A DNA stretch of 64,000 bases from NCBI RefSeq assembly GCF_002946835.1, contig NZ_CP026652.1, positions 372,001-436,000 of the forward strand, in the 5' to 3' direction. The notes under the pieces are model-generated. The model ran no database searches, was not told the DNA's origin, and saw only the letters and a list, made by a program, of their open reading frames with translations. Source of the DNA: Streptomyces dengpaensis. Its GTDB lineage: Bacteria > Actinomycetota > Actinomycetes > Streptomycetales > Streptomycetaceae. Below are positions 1 through 8,078 of the stretch, one piece after another. Position 1 is the stretch's first letter; each line of letters opens with the position of its first letter. The position numbers and the translations under genes are program-made.

Positions 1-79
1 TGCATGCCGTGTGCCAGTACCGCTCACCGCGCCGACCGCCCGGCCATGACTGGGGCGAGCGCATTTGCCTCACCCCGAA

Positions 80-97
80 TACGAGCATATACTCCTA
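80..97. promoter_or_regulatory. Candidate operator, near-palindrome (copy 1)
   Basis: TACGAGCATATACTCCTA is a near-palindrome centred on GAGCATAT. It matches the site at 8019-8036 in 17 of 18 positions. It lies about 200 bases before the VOC gene at 298, so it could also serve a leftward gene outside the window. The rest of bases 1-297 shows no gene I can support. The regulator is unknown; the size and symmetry suit a dimeric winged-helix or TetR-type repressor. Confidence 0.5.
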
Positions 98-297
98 TGT
101 GCCGTCAGGTACGCCGCGCAGCGCACGGTGCAGCGATGTCCGCGTGCCGCGCTTCGACCCAGGCGGCACTTGCCCGCGCGCGGCTCGCGGGCTGACGTAA
201 CCCAGGGTGGGTCGGCTCCGCCGACCGTGACCACCTCATGAACCGGTGACGCACAGGGTGCGAGATTCACCGATACCAAGAAAGAAGAACCCCCCAC

Positions 298-771
298 ATG
301 GATCTGAAGCTCGAACTCATCGTCCTTCCCGTCTCCGACGTCGATCGGGCCAAGGCCTTCTACGAGAAGCTGGGCTTCCGCCTGGACGTGGACAAGGCCG
401 CCAGTGAGGACTGGCGCGCGGTGCACTTCACCCCGCCCGGCTCCGAGTGCTCGATCATCTTCGGCAAGGGGCTCACCTCCGCCGCCCCCGGCTCGGCCCA
501 GGGCTTGTACCTCATCGTCACCGACATCGAGCAGGCCCACGCGGAGCTCACCGGTCGCGGCATCGAGGTCAGCGAGGTCTTCCACAACGCCGGAGCAGCC
601 ATCTTCCAAGGCCACGAGGCCGGAGACGTCACCCACAAGCTCCAGGGCCAGGAACGCCTCGCCGGCCCGCACCCCGAGCGCGCCTCCTACAGCTCCCTTC
701 TCACCTTCAGCGACCCGGACGGCAACGGCTGGGTGCTCCAGGAGGTCACGCAGCGGGCCCCCGGCCGCTGA
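298..771 (+). CDS. VOC-superfamily (glyoxalase/bleomycin-resistance-like) protein
   Basis: A 157-residue protein with the paired beta-alpha-beta-beta-beta modules of the vicinal oxygen chelate fold. The first module carries SDVDRAKAFYEKLGF near residues 15-29. The second ends with FSDPDGNGWVLQEV near 137-150, where E149 sits at a usual metal-ligand position. Length fits single-domain VOC proteins. The start follows a purine-rich AAGAAAGAAG stretch. Members act on small molecules as lyases, dioxygenases or binding proteins, and the substrate cannot be read from sequence. It stands alone, with a palindromic operator candidate about 200 bases upstream. Confidence 0.85.
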   Translation: MDLKLELIVLPVSDVDRAKAFYEKLGFRLDVDKAASEDWRAVHFTPPGSECSIIFGKGLTSAAPGSAQGLYLIVTDIEQAHAELTGRGIEVSEVFHNAGAAIFQGHEAGDVTHKLQGQERLAGPHPERASYSSLLTFSDPDGNGWVLQEVTQRAPGR

Positions 772-1064
772 CCCCACGCCAGTCACCCAGAGATGCGACG
801 GCCGTCACCAGCCGGCATGGCGGCCGGCCCCTTTTCAGCCCTGAGGGCAGCACCGGCGCAGGACCGCTGGGCGGAGGTGTACTCCACGCCCAGCGGTCCG
901 GCTGAATGGACCGCCTCGGCCGCGCGTGGCCGTGCGGATCTCCCCGGCGAAGTACCAGCGCACCGTTGGCCAGAGCCGTGCGCCAACATGGCCGAGAGGC
1001 GAGCAGGCCCGGCTGGCCTCCCGTGAAGGCGCCGCAGCAGCCCCACAGAGTTACAGGAGCAGTG

Positions 1065-2540
1065 ATGAATGAAGCAGTGAGGAACGAGGCACCCCGCACC
1101 TACGACGTGATCGTCATCGGCGCGGGCCCGGTCGGCGAGAACGTCGCCGACCGGGCCCGCGCCGCAGGGCTCAGCACCGCGATCGTGGAGCGCGAACTGC
1201 TGGGCGGCGAGTGCTCGTACTGGGCCTGCGACCCGAGCAAGGCGCTGCTGCGGCCGGTGTTGGCACGCGCTGACGCCCGCCGCGTGCCTGGGCTGCGCCA
1301 GGCGGTGGACGGGCCGCTGGACGTCGACGCGGTCCTCGCGCACCGCGACAAGATCGCCTCCTACTGGAAGGACGACAGCCAGGTCGACTGGCTGGAGTCG
1401 GTCTCCGTCGATCTGATACGCGGCCACGGGCGGCTCGACGGTCCCAAGCAGGTGGCGGTGCAGACCCCGGAGGGCGACACCGTCCATCTGACCGCGCGAC
1501 ACGCCGTCGCCCTCTGCACCGGCACGAGCACGGCCCTGCCCGACATACCCGGGCTCGGCACCGTACGCCCCTGGACCAACCGCGAGGCAACCAGCGCAGG
1601 GCGGGTACCCGGCCGGCTGGCCGTGGTCGGCGGCGGTGTGGTGGCCGTCGAGATGGCCACCGCCTGGCAGGCCCTCGGCTCCCAAGTGACCATGCTGGTC
1701 CGCGGGGACGGACTGCTTGAGAGGATGGAGCCGTTCGCCGGCGAGCTGGTCGCTGAGGCGCTGCGCGAAGCCGGCGTCGACATCCGGTTGAAAACCTCCG
1801 TAGCCTCCCTGGCGCGCGCAGGCGGCGCGGGCGGCGAGGTGCGGATCGCGCTGGCGGACGGCGGGGCGCTGGCCGCGGACGAGATCCTGTTCGCCACCGG
1901 CCGAGCCCCGCGCACCGCGGACGTCGGCCTGGAGAACGTCGGCCTCACTCCCGGGGACTGGCTGGCCGTGGACGACACCTGCCGGGTGACCGACGTCGCC
2001 GGCGGCTGGCTCTACGCCGTCGGCGATGTCAGCCACCGTGCCCTGCTGACCCATCAGGGCAAGTACCAGGCCCGGATCGCCGGTGCCGCCATAGGAGCCC
2101 GCGCCAAGGGAGAGCCGGTCGACGACGCCAGGTGGGGCGCGCACGTCGCGACCGCCGACCACGCGGCCGTACCGCAGGTCGTCTTCACCGACCCGGAGGT
2201 CGCGTCCGTCGGCCTGACCACGCGCGAGGCAGAGCGGACCGGGCGCCGGATCGAGGTGGTGGACTACGACCTCGCACGGGTCGCGGGTGCTCACCTGTAC
2301 GCCGACGGCTATCGCGGTCAGGCCCGCATGCTCATCGACACCGACCGCGGCACCGTGGCCGGGGTCACCTTCGTCGGCTCCGGCGTCGGGGAACTGCTGC
2401 ACTCGGCCACCATCGCGGTCACGGGAGAGGTGCCGGTGGAAAGGCTCTGGCACGCCGTGCCGGCGTTCCCGACGATCAGCGAAGTCTGGCTCAGGCTGCT
2501 GGAGACCTACCGGGACCAGCAGCAGCCAAGCCGGTCGTAG
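1065..2540 (+). CDS. FAD-dependent pyridine nucleotide-disulfide oxidoreductase (mercuric reductase/lipoamide dehydrogenase-like)
   Basis: A 491-residue class I flavin disulfide reductase. The N-terminal FAD site is VIVIGAGPVG (15-24), the redox pair is C50-x4-C55 in GGECSYWACDPSKAL, a second Rossmann motif (VVGGGVVAVE) binds NAD(P)H, and a C-terminal dimerisation domain follows. The ATG at 1065 is chosen because CAGGAG lies 7-8 bases before it and homology starts there; the frame is open further upstream. In the C-terminal motif, where lipoamide dehydrogenase and glutathione reductase have His-Pro-Thr, this protein reads AFPTISE, so the usual catalytic histidine is Phe. Electron acceptor unknown. 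It appears monocistronic. Confidence 0.9.
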   Translation: MNEAVRNEAPRTYDVIVIGAGPVGENVADRARAAGLSTAIVERELLGGECSYWACDPSKALLRPVLARADARRVPGLRQAVDGPLDVDAVLAHRDKIASYWKDDSQVDWLESVSVDLIRGHGRLDGPKQVAVQTPEGDTVHLTARHAVALCTGTSTALPDIPGLGTVRPWTNREATSAGRVPGRLAVVGGGVVAVEMATAWQALGSQVTMLVRGDGLLERMEPFAGELVAEALREAGVDIRLKTSVASLARAGGAGGEVRIALADGGALAADEILFATGRAPRTADVGLENVGLTPGDWLAVDDTCRVTDVAGGWLYAVGDVSHRALLTHQGKYQARIAGAAIGARAKGEPVDDARWGAHVATADHAAVPQVVFTDPEVASVGLTTREAERTGRRIEVVDYDLARVAGAHLYADGYRGQARMLIDTDRGTVAGVTFVGSGVGELLHSATIAVTGEVPVERLWHAVPAFPTISEVWLRLLETYRDQQQPSRS

Positions 2541-2821
2541 CGAGCTGGCACATCGCCGAACTCGGCCACGTTGGGCACACCGCTGCCAGGCGTGCCTCCC
2601 GAACCGGGGCTGACAGGTGCGCCGCAGCGGATGAGCCGGTGTAATCCAGCCCGCTTCCTGGCTCCTTCACGGACCTTGTTCAGGCCGGCGACGGACGCCG
2701 ACGCCCCTGATCGGTCCCGGCAGCACTACGAACATCTGGTCGTCGTCGACGGCAGGTCGCCCGCGGGTCCACCGCGGCGAAGAATGCGCAGAGACCCGTT
2801 GCGGTGAGGAGGAGCGACGCG

Positions 2822-3481
2822 TTACTGCTCAGATCTGTAGTCGGCGGGGTTTCCATGACGGGTTCTCTCGACGAAGGCTGCCTCGTCCTGGACGACGCGG
2901 TTGGCTTCCTCGAACACGCTGAGGACCTGTTCAGCGGGGATGACGGCAGCGCCGGACGCGTCCGCGAACACGTAATCACCCGGGTGGACGGTCACGCCGG
3001 ACACCACGACCGGCCGGTTGGCCTCGAACGGCGTTACCACATCACCCCCCCATTTGGTCGTCTCCCCCCAGCAGTAGGCGGCGAAGTCGTAACTCGCGAT
3101 TTGGGGGAAGTCCCGGAGACGACCGTCTGCCAGGATGCCCGCAAGACCGTGTACTGCCACTAGCGAGAGCTTTGCTCCGCCGCCGAGTGATACGTCGGTA
3201 TGTCCGTTGCTGGCCAGGACCAGCACCCGCCCCTGTGCGCCATCTCCGATGGCGTCATCGAACAGCCGGATGAAATTGAATTGCTCGGCTGGGAGTGTTT
3301 CCTCGCATGAAGGGAGATACGAGATCGTCACCGCGGGGCCCAGGAGAACGCGGTCCGGAGTTGGGCTCACCAGGTCGTTGATGTGACACCTGTGGCGGTG
3401 TATCCGTCCCATGGCATCGACGACGTCGGGGGTACGTACTTGCGAGGCCAGATCTCGCACGCGGTCGTTCTTGTCTGCCAT
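2822..3481 (-). CDS. RraA-like / 4-hydroxy-4-methyl-2-oxoglutarate aldolase family protein
   Basis: A 219-residue protein of the RraA/HMG aldolase fold. Features include TPDVVDAMGR near the N terminus, VLVLASNGHTDVSLGGGAKLS, the GLAGILADGRLRD core (family G-x20-R-D active-site region, here GRLRD), and a C-terminal VHPGDYVFADASGAAVIP. Members cleave 4-hydroxy-4-methyl-2-oxoglutarate or oxaloacetate, or bind RNase E in enterobacteria; aldolase or decarboxylase activity is more likely here. ATG at 3481 follows GGGAGG; a longer in-frame start at 3595 is less likely. No partner gene adjoins it. Confidence 0.85.
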   Translation of the reverse strand: MADKNDRVRDLASQVRTPDVVDAMGRIHRHRCHINDLVSPTPDRVLLGPAVTISYLPSCEETLPAEQFNFIRLFDDAIGDGAQGRVLVLASNGHTDVSLGGGAKLSLVAVHGLAGILADGRLRDFPQIASYDFAAYCWGETTKWGGDVVTPFEANRPVVVSGVTVHPGDYVFADASGAAVIPAEQVLSVFEEANRVVQDEAAFVERTRHGNPADYRSEQ

Positions 3482-3805
3482 GGGGCCTCCCGAGCCGACG
3501 TGCTGCCTTGTCGTAGGCAGCGGGAACGAAACCAGAGCATTGTGGACAATCGGCGCCATGACGGTAACGCCACGGGCCCTCCGCTCGGTTGCCACATGAG
3601 GTGCCTTGCTTCACGGTACCCATAAGCCCCCGAGAATTCCTGAGCACGGGCCGCGGCGTGAATCTCGCAGGAGGTACACGGTCAGCCCCGAGGAAACGGC
3701 TCCATCACCCCGCCCCCGCGCGCCGGGCAGCCGCCTGCCGAGATGCTGTGCTGCGCGATGTCCTTAAGAATGGAAACCGCGTACTTCGAAGAATGGGGGC
3801 ACCGC

Positions 3806-4405
3806 ATGCCCATCGTTTCGCGCGGATTCCACGGCCGAGCACGGGATACACAGCACAGACTGCCTCCTGGGCAGTACGAGACCACCGACTTCCCCGTTCT
3901 GTCCGCAGGCCCCACCCCCGCGGTGAACCTTGACGAGTGGGAGTTCACCATCCGCACAGAGGCGGGGGCACGGCACAGCTGGAACTGGGCACAGTTCACG
4001 TCGTTGCCCAGCCAGACACCGACCGTTGACCTCCACTGTGTCACCAAGTGGTCGAAGTTCGACACGGAGTGGCAGGGAGTGTCCTTGGACCTCCTTCTGG
4101 AGGACGTGGAGACCAGTGCCGACTACGCGCTCGTTCACTCTTACGGCGATTACACCACCAACCTGCCCCTGGAGGACCTTCTCGACGGGCAGGCATGGAT
4201 CGCGTACCGCTACGACGGCGAGGAACTCGCACCAGAGCACGGCGGCCCCGCCAGGCTGCTGATTCCGCACCTGTACTTGTGGAAGTCCGCCAAGTGGGTG
4301 CACGGAATCCAGCTGCTCGACGAGGACGAACGGGGCTTCTGGGAGAGCGTCGGCTACCACAATTATGGGGACCCATGGCGCGAGCAGCGGTATCAAGGCG
4401 ACTAG
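3806..4405 (+). CDS. Sulfite oxidase-like molybdopterin-dependent oxidoreductase
   Basis: A 199-residue single-domain protein of the sulfite oxidase molybdopterin fold. The motif LHCVTKWSKFDTEWQGV holds the cysteine expected to bind molybdenum, and the C-terminal part has LLIPHLYLWKSAKWVHGIQL, typical of the family. It is shorter than full sulfite oxidases because it lacks the heme and dimerisation domains, as is usual for this bacterial group. Its 3-prime end overlaps the next gene, a flavin reductase, by 31 bases, so the two are probably co-translated and form an electron-transfer pair. ATG at 3806 is chosen by homology; an in-frame start at 3743 is possible. Substrate unknown. Confidence 0.88.
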   Translation: MPIVSRGFHGRARDTQHRLPPGQYETTDFPVLSAGPTPAVNLDEWEFTIRTEAGARHSWNWAQFTSLPSQTPTVDLHCVTKWSKFDTEWQGVSLDLLLEDVETSADYALVHSYGDYTTNLPLEDLLDGQAWIAYRYDGEELAPEHGGPARLLIPHLYLWKSAKWVHGIQLLDEDERGFWESVGYHNYGDPWREQRYQGD

Positions 4406-5127
4406 GCGACCGGCTGAGCTGGAAGACGGCCCGCCTGGCCGATCGGCGCATCGAGTCCGACGTTGCGCGCACCCTCGTCTTCGAGGTGCCCGGCTGGCCG
4501 GGGCATCTGGCGGGGCAGCATGCCGATGTCCGGCTCACGGCGGAGGACGGCTACAGCACACAGCGCAGTTACTCACTGGCGTCGGCACCCGATGGCGAGA
4601 GCGTCGAGCTGACCGTCCAGCGTGTCAGTGACGGCGAGGTCTCCCCGTACCTGACGGACGAACTCGCCGTGGGCGACGTGGTGGAATTGCGCGGACCGGT
4701 CGGTGGCTGGTTTGTGTGGCGGCCCGAGCAGAAGGAACCGATTCTGCTTGTCGCCGGCGGCTCCGGCCTGGTGCCACTGATGGCGATGATCCGCATGCGC
4801 CGCGCGGTCGGCAGCCGTACGCCCTTCCGGTTGGTGTACAGCGTCCGCAGCCCTGAGTACCAGCTCTTCGTATCCGAGTTGAGACGGGACGACCCGGGCC
4901 TCGACAAGACGTACCTCTACACCCGCTCCAGCCCACCGCAGTGGCCGCGGCCCCCCGGGCAGATCACCGCTTCGGACCTGTCAAGCGCCGGATGGCCACC
5001 GGACTTCGAACCCACTTGCTACGTCTGCGGTTCCACCGGCTTCGTCGAAAAGGCCGCCGGCCTGCTGGTGGCCCTCGGCCACCACCCTGGCCGTATCCGC
5101 ACCGAGCGTTTTGGGCCCAGCGGATGA
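4375..5127 (+). CDS. Ferredoxin-NADP+ reductase-type FAD/NAD(P)-binding oxidoreductase
   Basis: A 250-residue flavoprotein of the ferredoxin-NADP reductase superfamily. RSYSLAS is the FAD-binding RxYS motif, ELRGPVGGWF lies in the FAD domain, and VAGGSGLVPLMAMIR is the NAD(P)-binding start. CYVCGSTGFVE near the C terminus is the usual C-G-x-x-x-F nicotinamide site. There is no iron-sulfur domain. The ATG lies inside the end of the molybdopterin oxidoreductase gene (31-base overlap). It probably passes electrons between NAD(P)H and that enzyme; the direction of flow is inferred. Confidence 0.87.
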   Translation: MARAAVSRRLGDRLSWKTARLADRRIESDVARTLVFEVPGWPGHLAGQHADVRLTAEDGYSTQRSYSLASAPDGESVELTVQRVSDGEVSPYLTDELAVGDVVELRGPVGGWFVWRPEQKEPILLVAGGSGLVPLMAMIRMRRAVGSRTPFRLVYSVRSPEYQLFVSELRRDDPGLDKTYLYTRSSPPQWPRPPGQITASDLSSAGWPPDFEPTCYVCGSTGFVEKAAGLLVALGHHPGRIRTERFGPSG

Positions 5128-5237
5128 GGAGACGCCGGCTGTCGGGGTTCACTCACCTGCGCCGCGCGACGGCCGCCCGTAGCATCGCAGTCGCGCATGC
5201 CACCCGCCCGATCGGCGCATGGTTTGCCTAGCCCGCG

Positions 5238-5693
5238 CTACGGGAGCTCGTCAGTCGCTGTGTCGTCGGTAACGACGTGTACGGCGGCCTCCTCGGCGGA
5301 AGCAGCTGCCCCATCGATCCCCACATCCCGAGCGAAGAGGTCCGACTCCGTACCTGGGTCACCAGTCACTCCCTCCCAGGCCACGAGCCGGCCGGCGCGG
5401 GCATCTCCGACCTCGTCGTCCAGGAGTTCGCCGTCCGAGTCCAGCAAGTCGCCCAGACCGTCACCCTCCGGGGCAGCCACTTCACCTTGCTCACGGGCCA
5501 GCCGCTCCGCGAGCGGCTCCCTTTGGTGCTGCTCCGCCGCTGTCACGCCCCAGCTCCTCACCGCCCAAGGACGCTCTGGCGGCGAGTACCCCTCGTCAAG
5601 CGCCGTGGACAGTCCGCGGTCGTCGAGGGTGTCCTCTGCCTCCAGCACGCCTGGATCTTCCTCAACCTCGTCCCGTGTCTCACCGTCCGCCAT
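5238..5693 (-). CDS. DUF5709 domain protein
   Basis: A 151-residue very acidic protein rich in Asp, Glu, Gly and Ala, with no membrane segment. The core LDEGYSPPERPWAVRSWGVTAAEQ is the diagnostic DUF5709 stretch found in actinobacteria; function is unknown. ATG at 5693 follows GAGGAGCGG at good spacing. It runs antisense to the oxidoreductase pair and to the DUF6510 gene, separating genes that usually lie together. Confidence 0.85.
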   Translation of the reverse strand: MADGETRDEVEEDPGVLEAEDTLDDRGLSTALDEGYSPPERPWAVRSWGVTAAEQHQREPLAERLAREQGEVAAPEGDGLGDLLDSDGELLDDEVGDARAGRLVAWEGVTGDPGTESDLFARDVGIDGAAASAEEAAVHVVTDDTATDELP

Positions 5694-5836
5694 TTCCCGC
5701 TCCTCGGAGATCGCACGATCGCGTCTGGGATCCACAACCACGATTCCACTGAACAGACCGCGCGACGATTCTTCACTTCACAGGTCGGGGCCGCCCACTT
5801 CGACGGGATCTGTGCTTGCCCTGCTCTCTCAGGGGT

Positions 5837-5893
5837 ATGGCTCGGACCCCACTGCGCGACTTCCTGCGGACGGAAACCGGCAGTGCCGCGCGC
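5837..5893 (+). pseudogene. Short NhaA-like N-terminal scrap in a gene-poor gap
   Basis: Bases 5694-6147 hold no convincing gene. Within them an ATG opens MARTPLRDFLRTETGSAA, which resembles the start of actinobacterial NhaA sodium/proton antiporters. The similarity stops after about 18 residues and no transmembrane sequence follows. It may be a relic of a deleted gene or chance. Confidence 0.3.
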
Positions 5894-6147
5894 CGCCTTC
5901 GCGGAGCCAAGTTCTACCTCGTTGTCCATAATGGGAGGTGGACCCACCAGTGGCCGGGCGCCATCTGGCGATGTCTCAGAGTGACCAGTTCCTGTATAGC
6001 GGCGAGAGCCCAGCGGTCACCGCGCTCCGTATACAGACGCGCCCCCTGTGGTCTGCCCGCCCGCGTTCGGTCTCCTCCTGAGACACGCCCATGATCCCGG
6101 CCCCGTATGCCCGGGCGCATCGGCACAAGAGGGAGCTCTGAATCTCC

Positions 6148-6420
6148 ATGACCCTGACCCCTGACTTCCTCGACGGCAACGCCGCCGCCGGGGACCTCGA
6201 GTCCCTGTTCGGCACCGACATGACCATGGCTACTGGACGATGCCACGGCTGCGGTGAACAGATGGCGCTTGCCCAAACGCACGCCTACCTCGACGGTCCC
6301 GGAATGGTGCTGCGCTGTCCCGGCTGCGACGGCGTTCTGCTTCGCCTGGTCCGCTCCCCCGCCGAGATGTGGCTCGACGCCAGCGGACTGGATTACCTCA
6401 AGATCCCCACACCGGCATGA
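6148..6420 (+). CDS. DUF6510 family zinc-ribbon-like protein
   Basis: A 90-residue protein with two Cys pairs, CHGCG near residue 32 and CPGCDG near 57, expected to bind one zinc ion. The C terminus MWLDASGLDYLKI matches DUF6510. In other actinomycetes (from memory) this family follows a sulfite-oxidase-like gene and a ferredoxin reductase, which are present upstream at 3806-5127 but are separated here by an antisense DUF5709 gene. It may be a small partner of that enzyme. The start has AGGGAG about 10 bases ahead. Confidence 0.8.
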   Translation: MTLTPDFLDGNAAAGDLESLFGTDMTMATGRCHGCGEQMALAQTHAYLDGPGMVLRCPGCDGVLLRLVRSPAEMWLDASGLDYLKIPTPA

Positions 6421-6497
6421 CGTACGACGTGGCCGAGGTTCACGGGGCGAGCGCTGTGTTCCGCGACTTCGAGAAGGTGTTGGGCCACTTTGCCTGA
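6417..6497 (+). CDS. Possible 26-residue ORF coupled to DUF6510
   Basis: The last base triplets of the DUF6510 gene form an ATGA overlap that opens a 26-codon frame, MTYDVAEVHGASAVFRDFEK then VLGHFA. It ends 11 bases before the start of the cysteinyl-tRNA synthetase. No family is recognised and it contains no Cys codon, so it does not look like a cysteine-sensing leader. It could be a remnant of a longer gene. Confidence 0.3.
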   Translation: MTYDVAEVHGASAVFRDFEKVLGHFA

Positions 6498-6508
6498 GAC
6501 GGAACCGC

Positions 6509-7870
6509 ATGATCATTTACAACACACTCACAAAGCGGAAAGAGCGATTCGAGCCCATTACCCCGGGTGTGGTGCGGATGTTCGTGTGCGGGCCCACCGT
6601 CTATGCCCTCAGCCACGTCGGACATGCCAAGACCTACACACAGTTCGATCTGATTGCTCGCTACCTGCGCCATCGTGGGTACCGAGTGACCTACGCGCAG
6701 AACATCACCGACATCGACAACAAGATCATCCGTCGCGCGCAGGAGACGAGCACCGACCCTCGGGCGCTGGCTGCCCGGTACGAGGAGCTGTACCTCGAGG
6801 ACATGGCTGCGTTGCGCAACACGAGCATCGATGTGTACGCCCGCGCCCACGACTACATCGGTGCCATCGTCGCCCAGGTCCAGGAACTCATCAGATGCGG
6901 TCACGCCTACAGACTGGATGACGGCTGGTACTTCGACCTCGGAACCTTCCCCGAGTACGGCAAGCTTTCCGGGCGTACCGACGTGCGGCCCGAGGACTCC
7001 GTGTCCCGTATCGACGAGCACACGGGCAAGCGAAATCCTGGCGACTTCGCTTTGTGGAAGGCCCGCAAGGAGGGCGAACCTTACTGGGACTGTCCGCTCG
7101 GACCAGGGCGGCCAGGCTGGCACATCGAAGATACGGCGATCACCGAAGCCCTGTTCGGCCCGCAGTACGACCTGCACGGCGGCGCTGTCGATCTGATCTT
7201 TCCCCACCACGAGGCCGAGGTAGCGCAATTGGAGGCGGCATCTGGCCGCTCCCCGCTGGCCCGATACTGGATGCACACCGGCCTTCTCCGGGTCGGCGGC
7301 GAGAAGATGTCGAAGAGTTCCGGGAACTTTCTTACCGTCCGAGAGGCTCTGGCGATCACCGACTTCCGCACGCTCCGCTACGCGTTCGTGAGCCAGCACT
7401 ACCGGTCGTCCATGGAACTCAGCGACGACACCCTCCACCAGGCTCGGGCTGCACGGCGCCGTATCGAGAACTTCGCGCACACCATCCGCGCTACTGACAG
7501 TCCCGAATCCACGGCTTTGGTCGATCAGACGCGTACCGCCTTCTTCGCGCGCATGGACGACGATTTCGACACCCCCGGCGCGCTCGCTGTCCTGTTCCAG
7601 TACATCCGCGAGCAGAACCGCAGTACGACCCCGGCCGGCCCCGCATCCGCTGCGCTGCTCAACGAGATCAATGCCCTGTTCGACGCCTTCGTGCTCGACA
7701 AGCAGGCGGACGAAGACCAGGAGATTGCTGCCGCCGTCGAACGCCGACGTCGACTGCGCAGCGGCCGGAACTTCGCCGAGGCCGATGCTGTCCGCGCGGA
7801 CCTGGCCGAACGCGGCATTGCCCTCGAGGACACCCCCGACGGAACGCGCTGGTGGCGCAGTCACGGCTGA
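6509..7870 (+). CDS. cysS: Cysteinyl-tRNA synthetase, divergent extra-copy type
   Basis: A 453-residue class Ia synthetase of normal length. The HIGH signature is HVGH (36-39), KMSKS lies in GEKMSKSSGN, and the C terminus ends in FAEADAVRADLAERGIALED as in bacterial CysRS. It should charge tRNA-Cys with ATP and cysteine. Zinc ligands in E. coli are C28, C209, H234 and E238. Here the first (C27), third (H233) and fourth (E237) are kept, but the second is Asp (GWHIEDTAI instead of GWHIECSAM). That variant and FFPHHEAE-like sequence resemble some archaeal CysRS from memory. ATG at 6509 is set by homology; RBS is weak (GACGGAA). It follows DUF6510 closely. Probably a second copy beside a housekeeping cysS. 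Confidence 0.9.
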   Translation: MIIYNTLTKRKERFEPITPGVVRMFVCGPTVYALSHVGHAKTYTQFDLIARYLRHRGYRVTYAQNITDIDNKIIRRAQETSTDPRALAARYEELYLEDMAALRNTSIDVYARAHDYIGAIVAQVQELIRCGHAYRLDDGWYFDLGTFPEYGKLSGRTDVRPEDSVSRIDEHTGKRNPGDFALWKARKEGEPYWDCPLGPGRPGWHIEDTAITEALFGPQYDLHGGAVDLIFPHHEAEVAQLEAASGRSPLARYWMHTGLLRVGGEKMSKSSGNFLTVREALAITDFRTLRYAFVSQHYRSSMELSDDTLHQARAARRRIENFAHTIRATDSPESTALVDQTRTAFFARMDDDFDTPGALAVLFQYIREQNRSTTPAGPASAALLNEINALFDAFVLDKQADEDQEIAAAVERRRRLRSGRNFAEADAVRADLAERGIALEDTPDGTRWWRSHG

Positions 7871-8018
7871 CGTCAGCGCACGGGCCTCATTCGGGGCTGA
7901 CGGACCCCAAGCTCGCATCATCGACCGTGCCCAAAAGGATGGAGGCAACGGAGCACCCGTTGAATACAGGCAGTCCAACTAGACAATCCGTCCCGGGGGT
8001 TCCTTGCCATCACCAAGA

Positions 8019-8036
8019 TACGAGCATATGCTCCTA
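8019..8036. promoter_or_regulatory. Candidate operator, near-palindrome (copy 2)
   Basis: TACGAGCATATGCTCCTA contains the perfect 12-bp palindrome GAGCATATGCTC and extends with one mismatch to an 18-bp dyad. It ends 42 bases before the nitrilase start and matches the site at 80-97 in 17 of 18 positions. Its place fits an operator in the nitrilase promoter. Confidence 0.6.
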
Positions 8037-8078
8037 ACTGGAGCTTGCGTCAACCACGTATGTCGAAGGAGCCACACC

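Noticed and set aside
783..2453. Long leftward open frame (over 550 codons) opposite the flavin disulfide reductase
   Set aside because: GC-rich DNA opens long antisense frames. It has no family motif, and the opposite strand encodes a clear enzyme.
6440..7978. Leftward frame of about 510 codons over cysS
   Set aside because: Antisense to a clear tRNA synthetase and lacks any domain signature.
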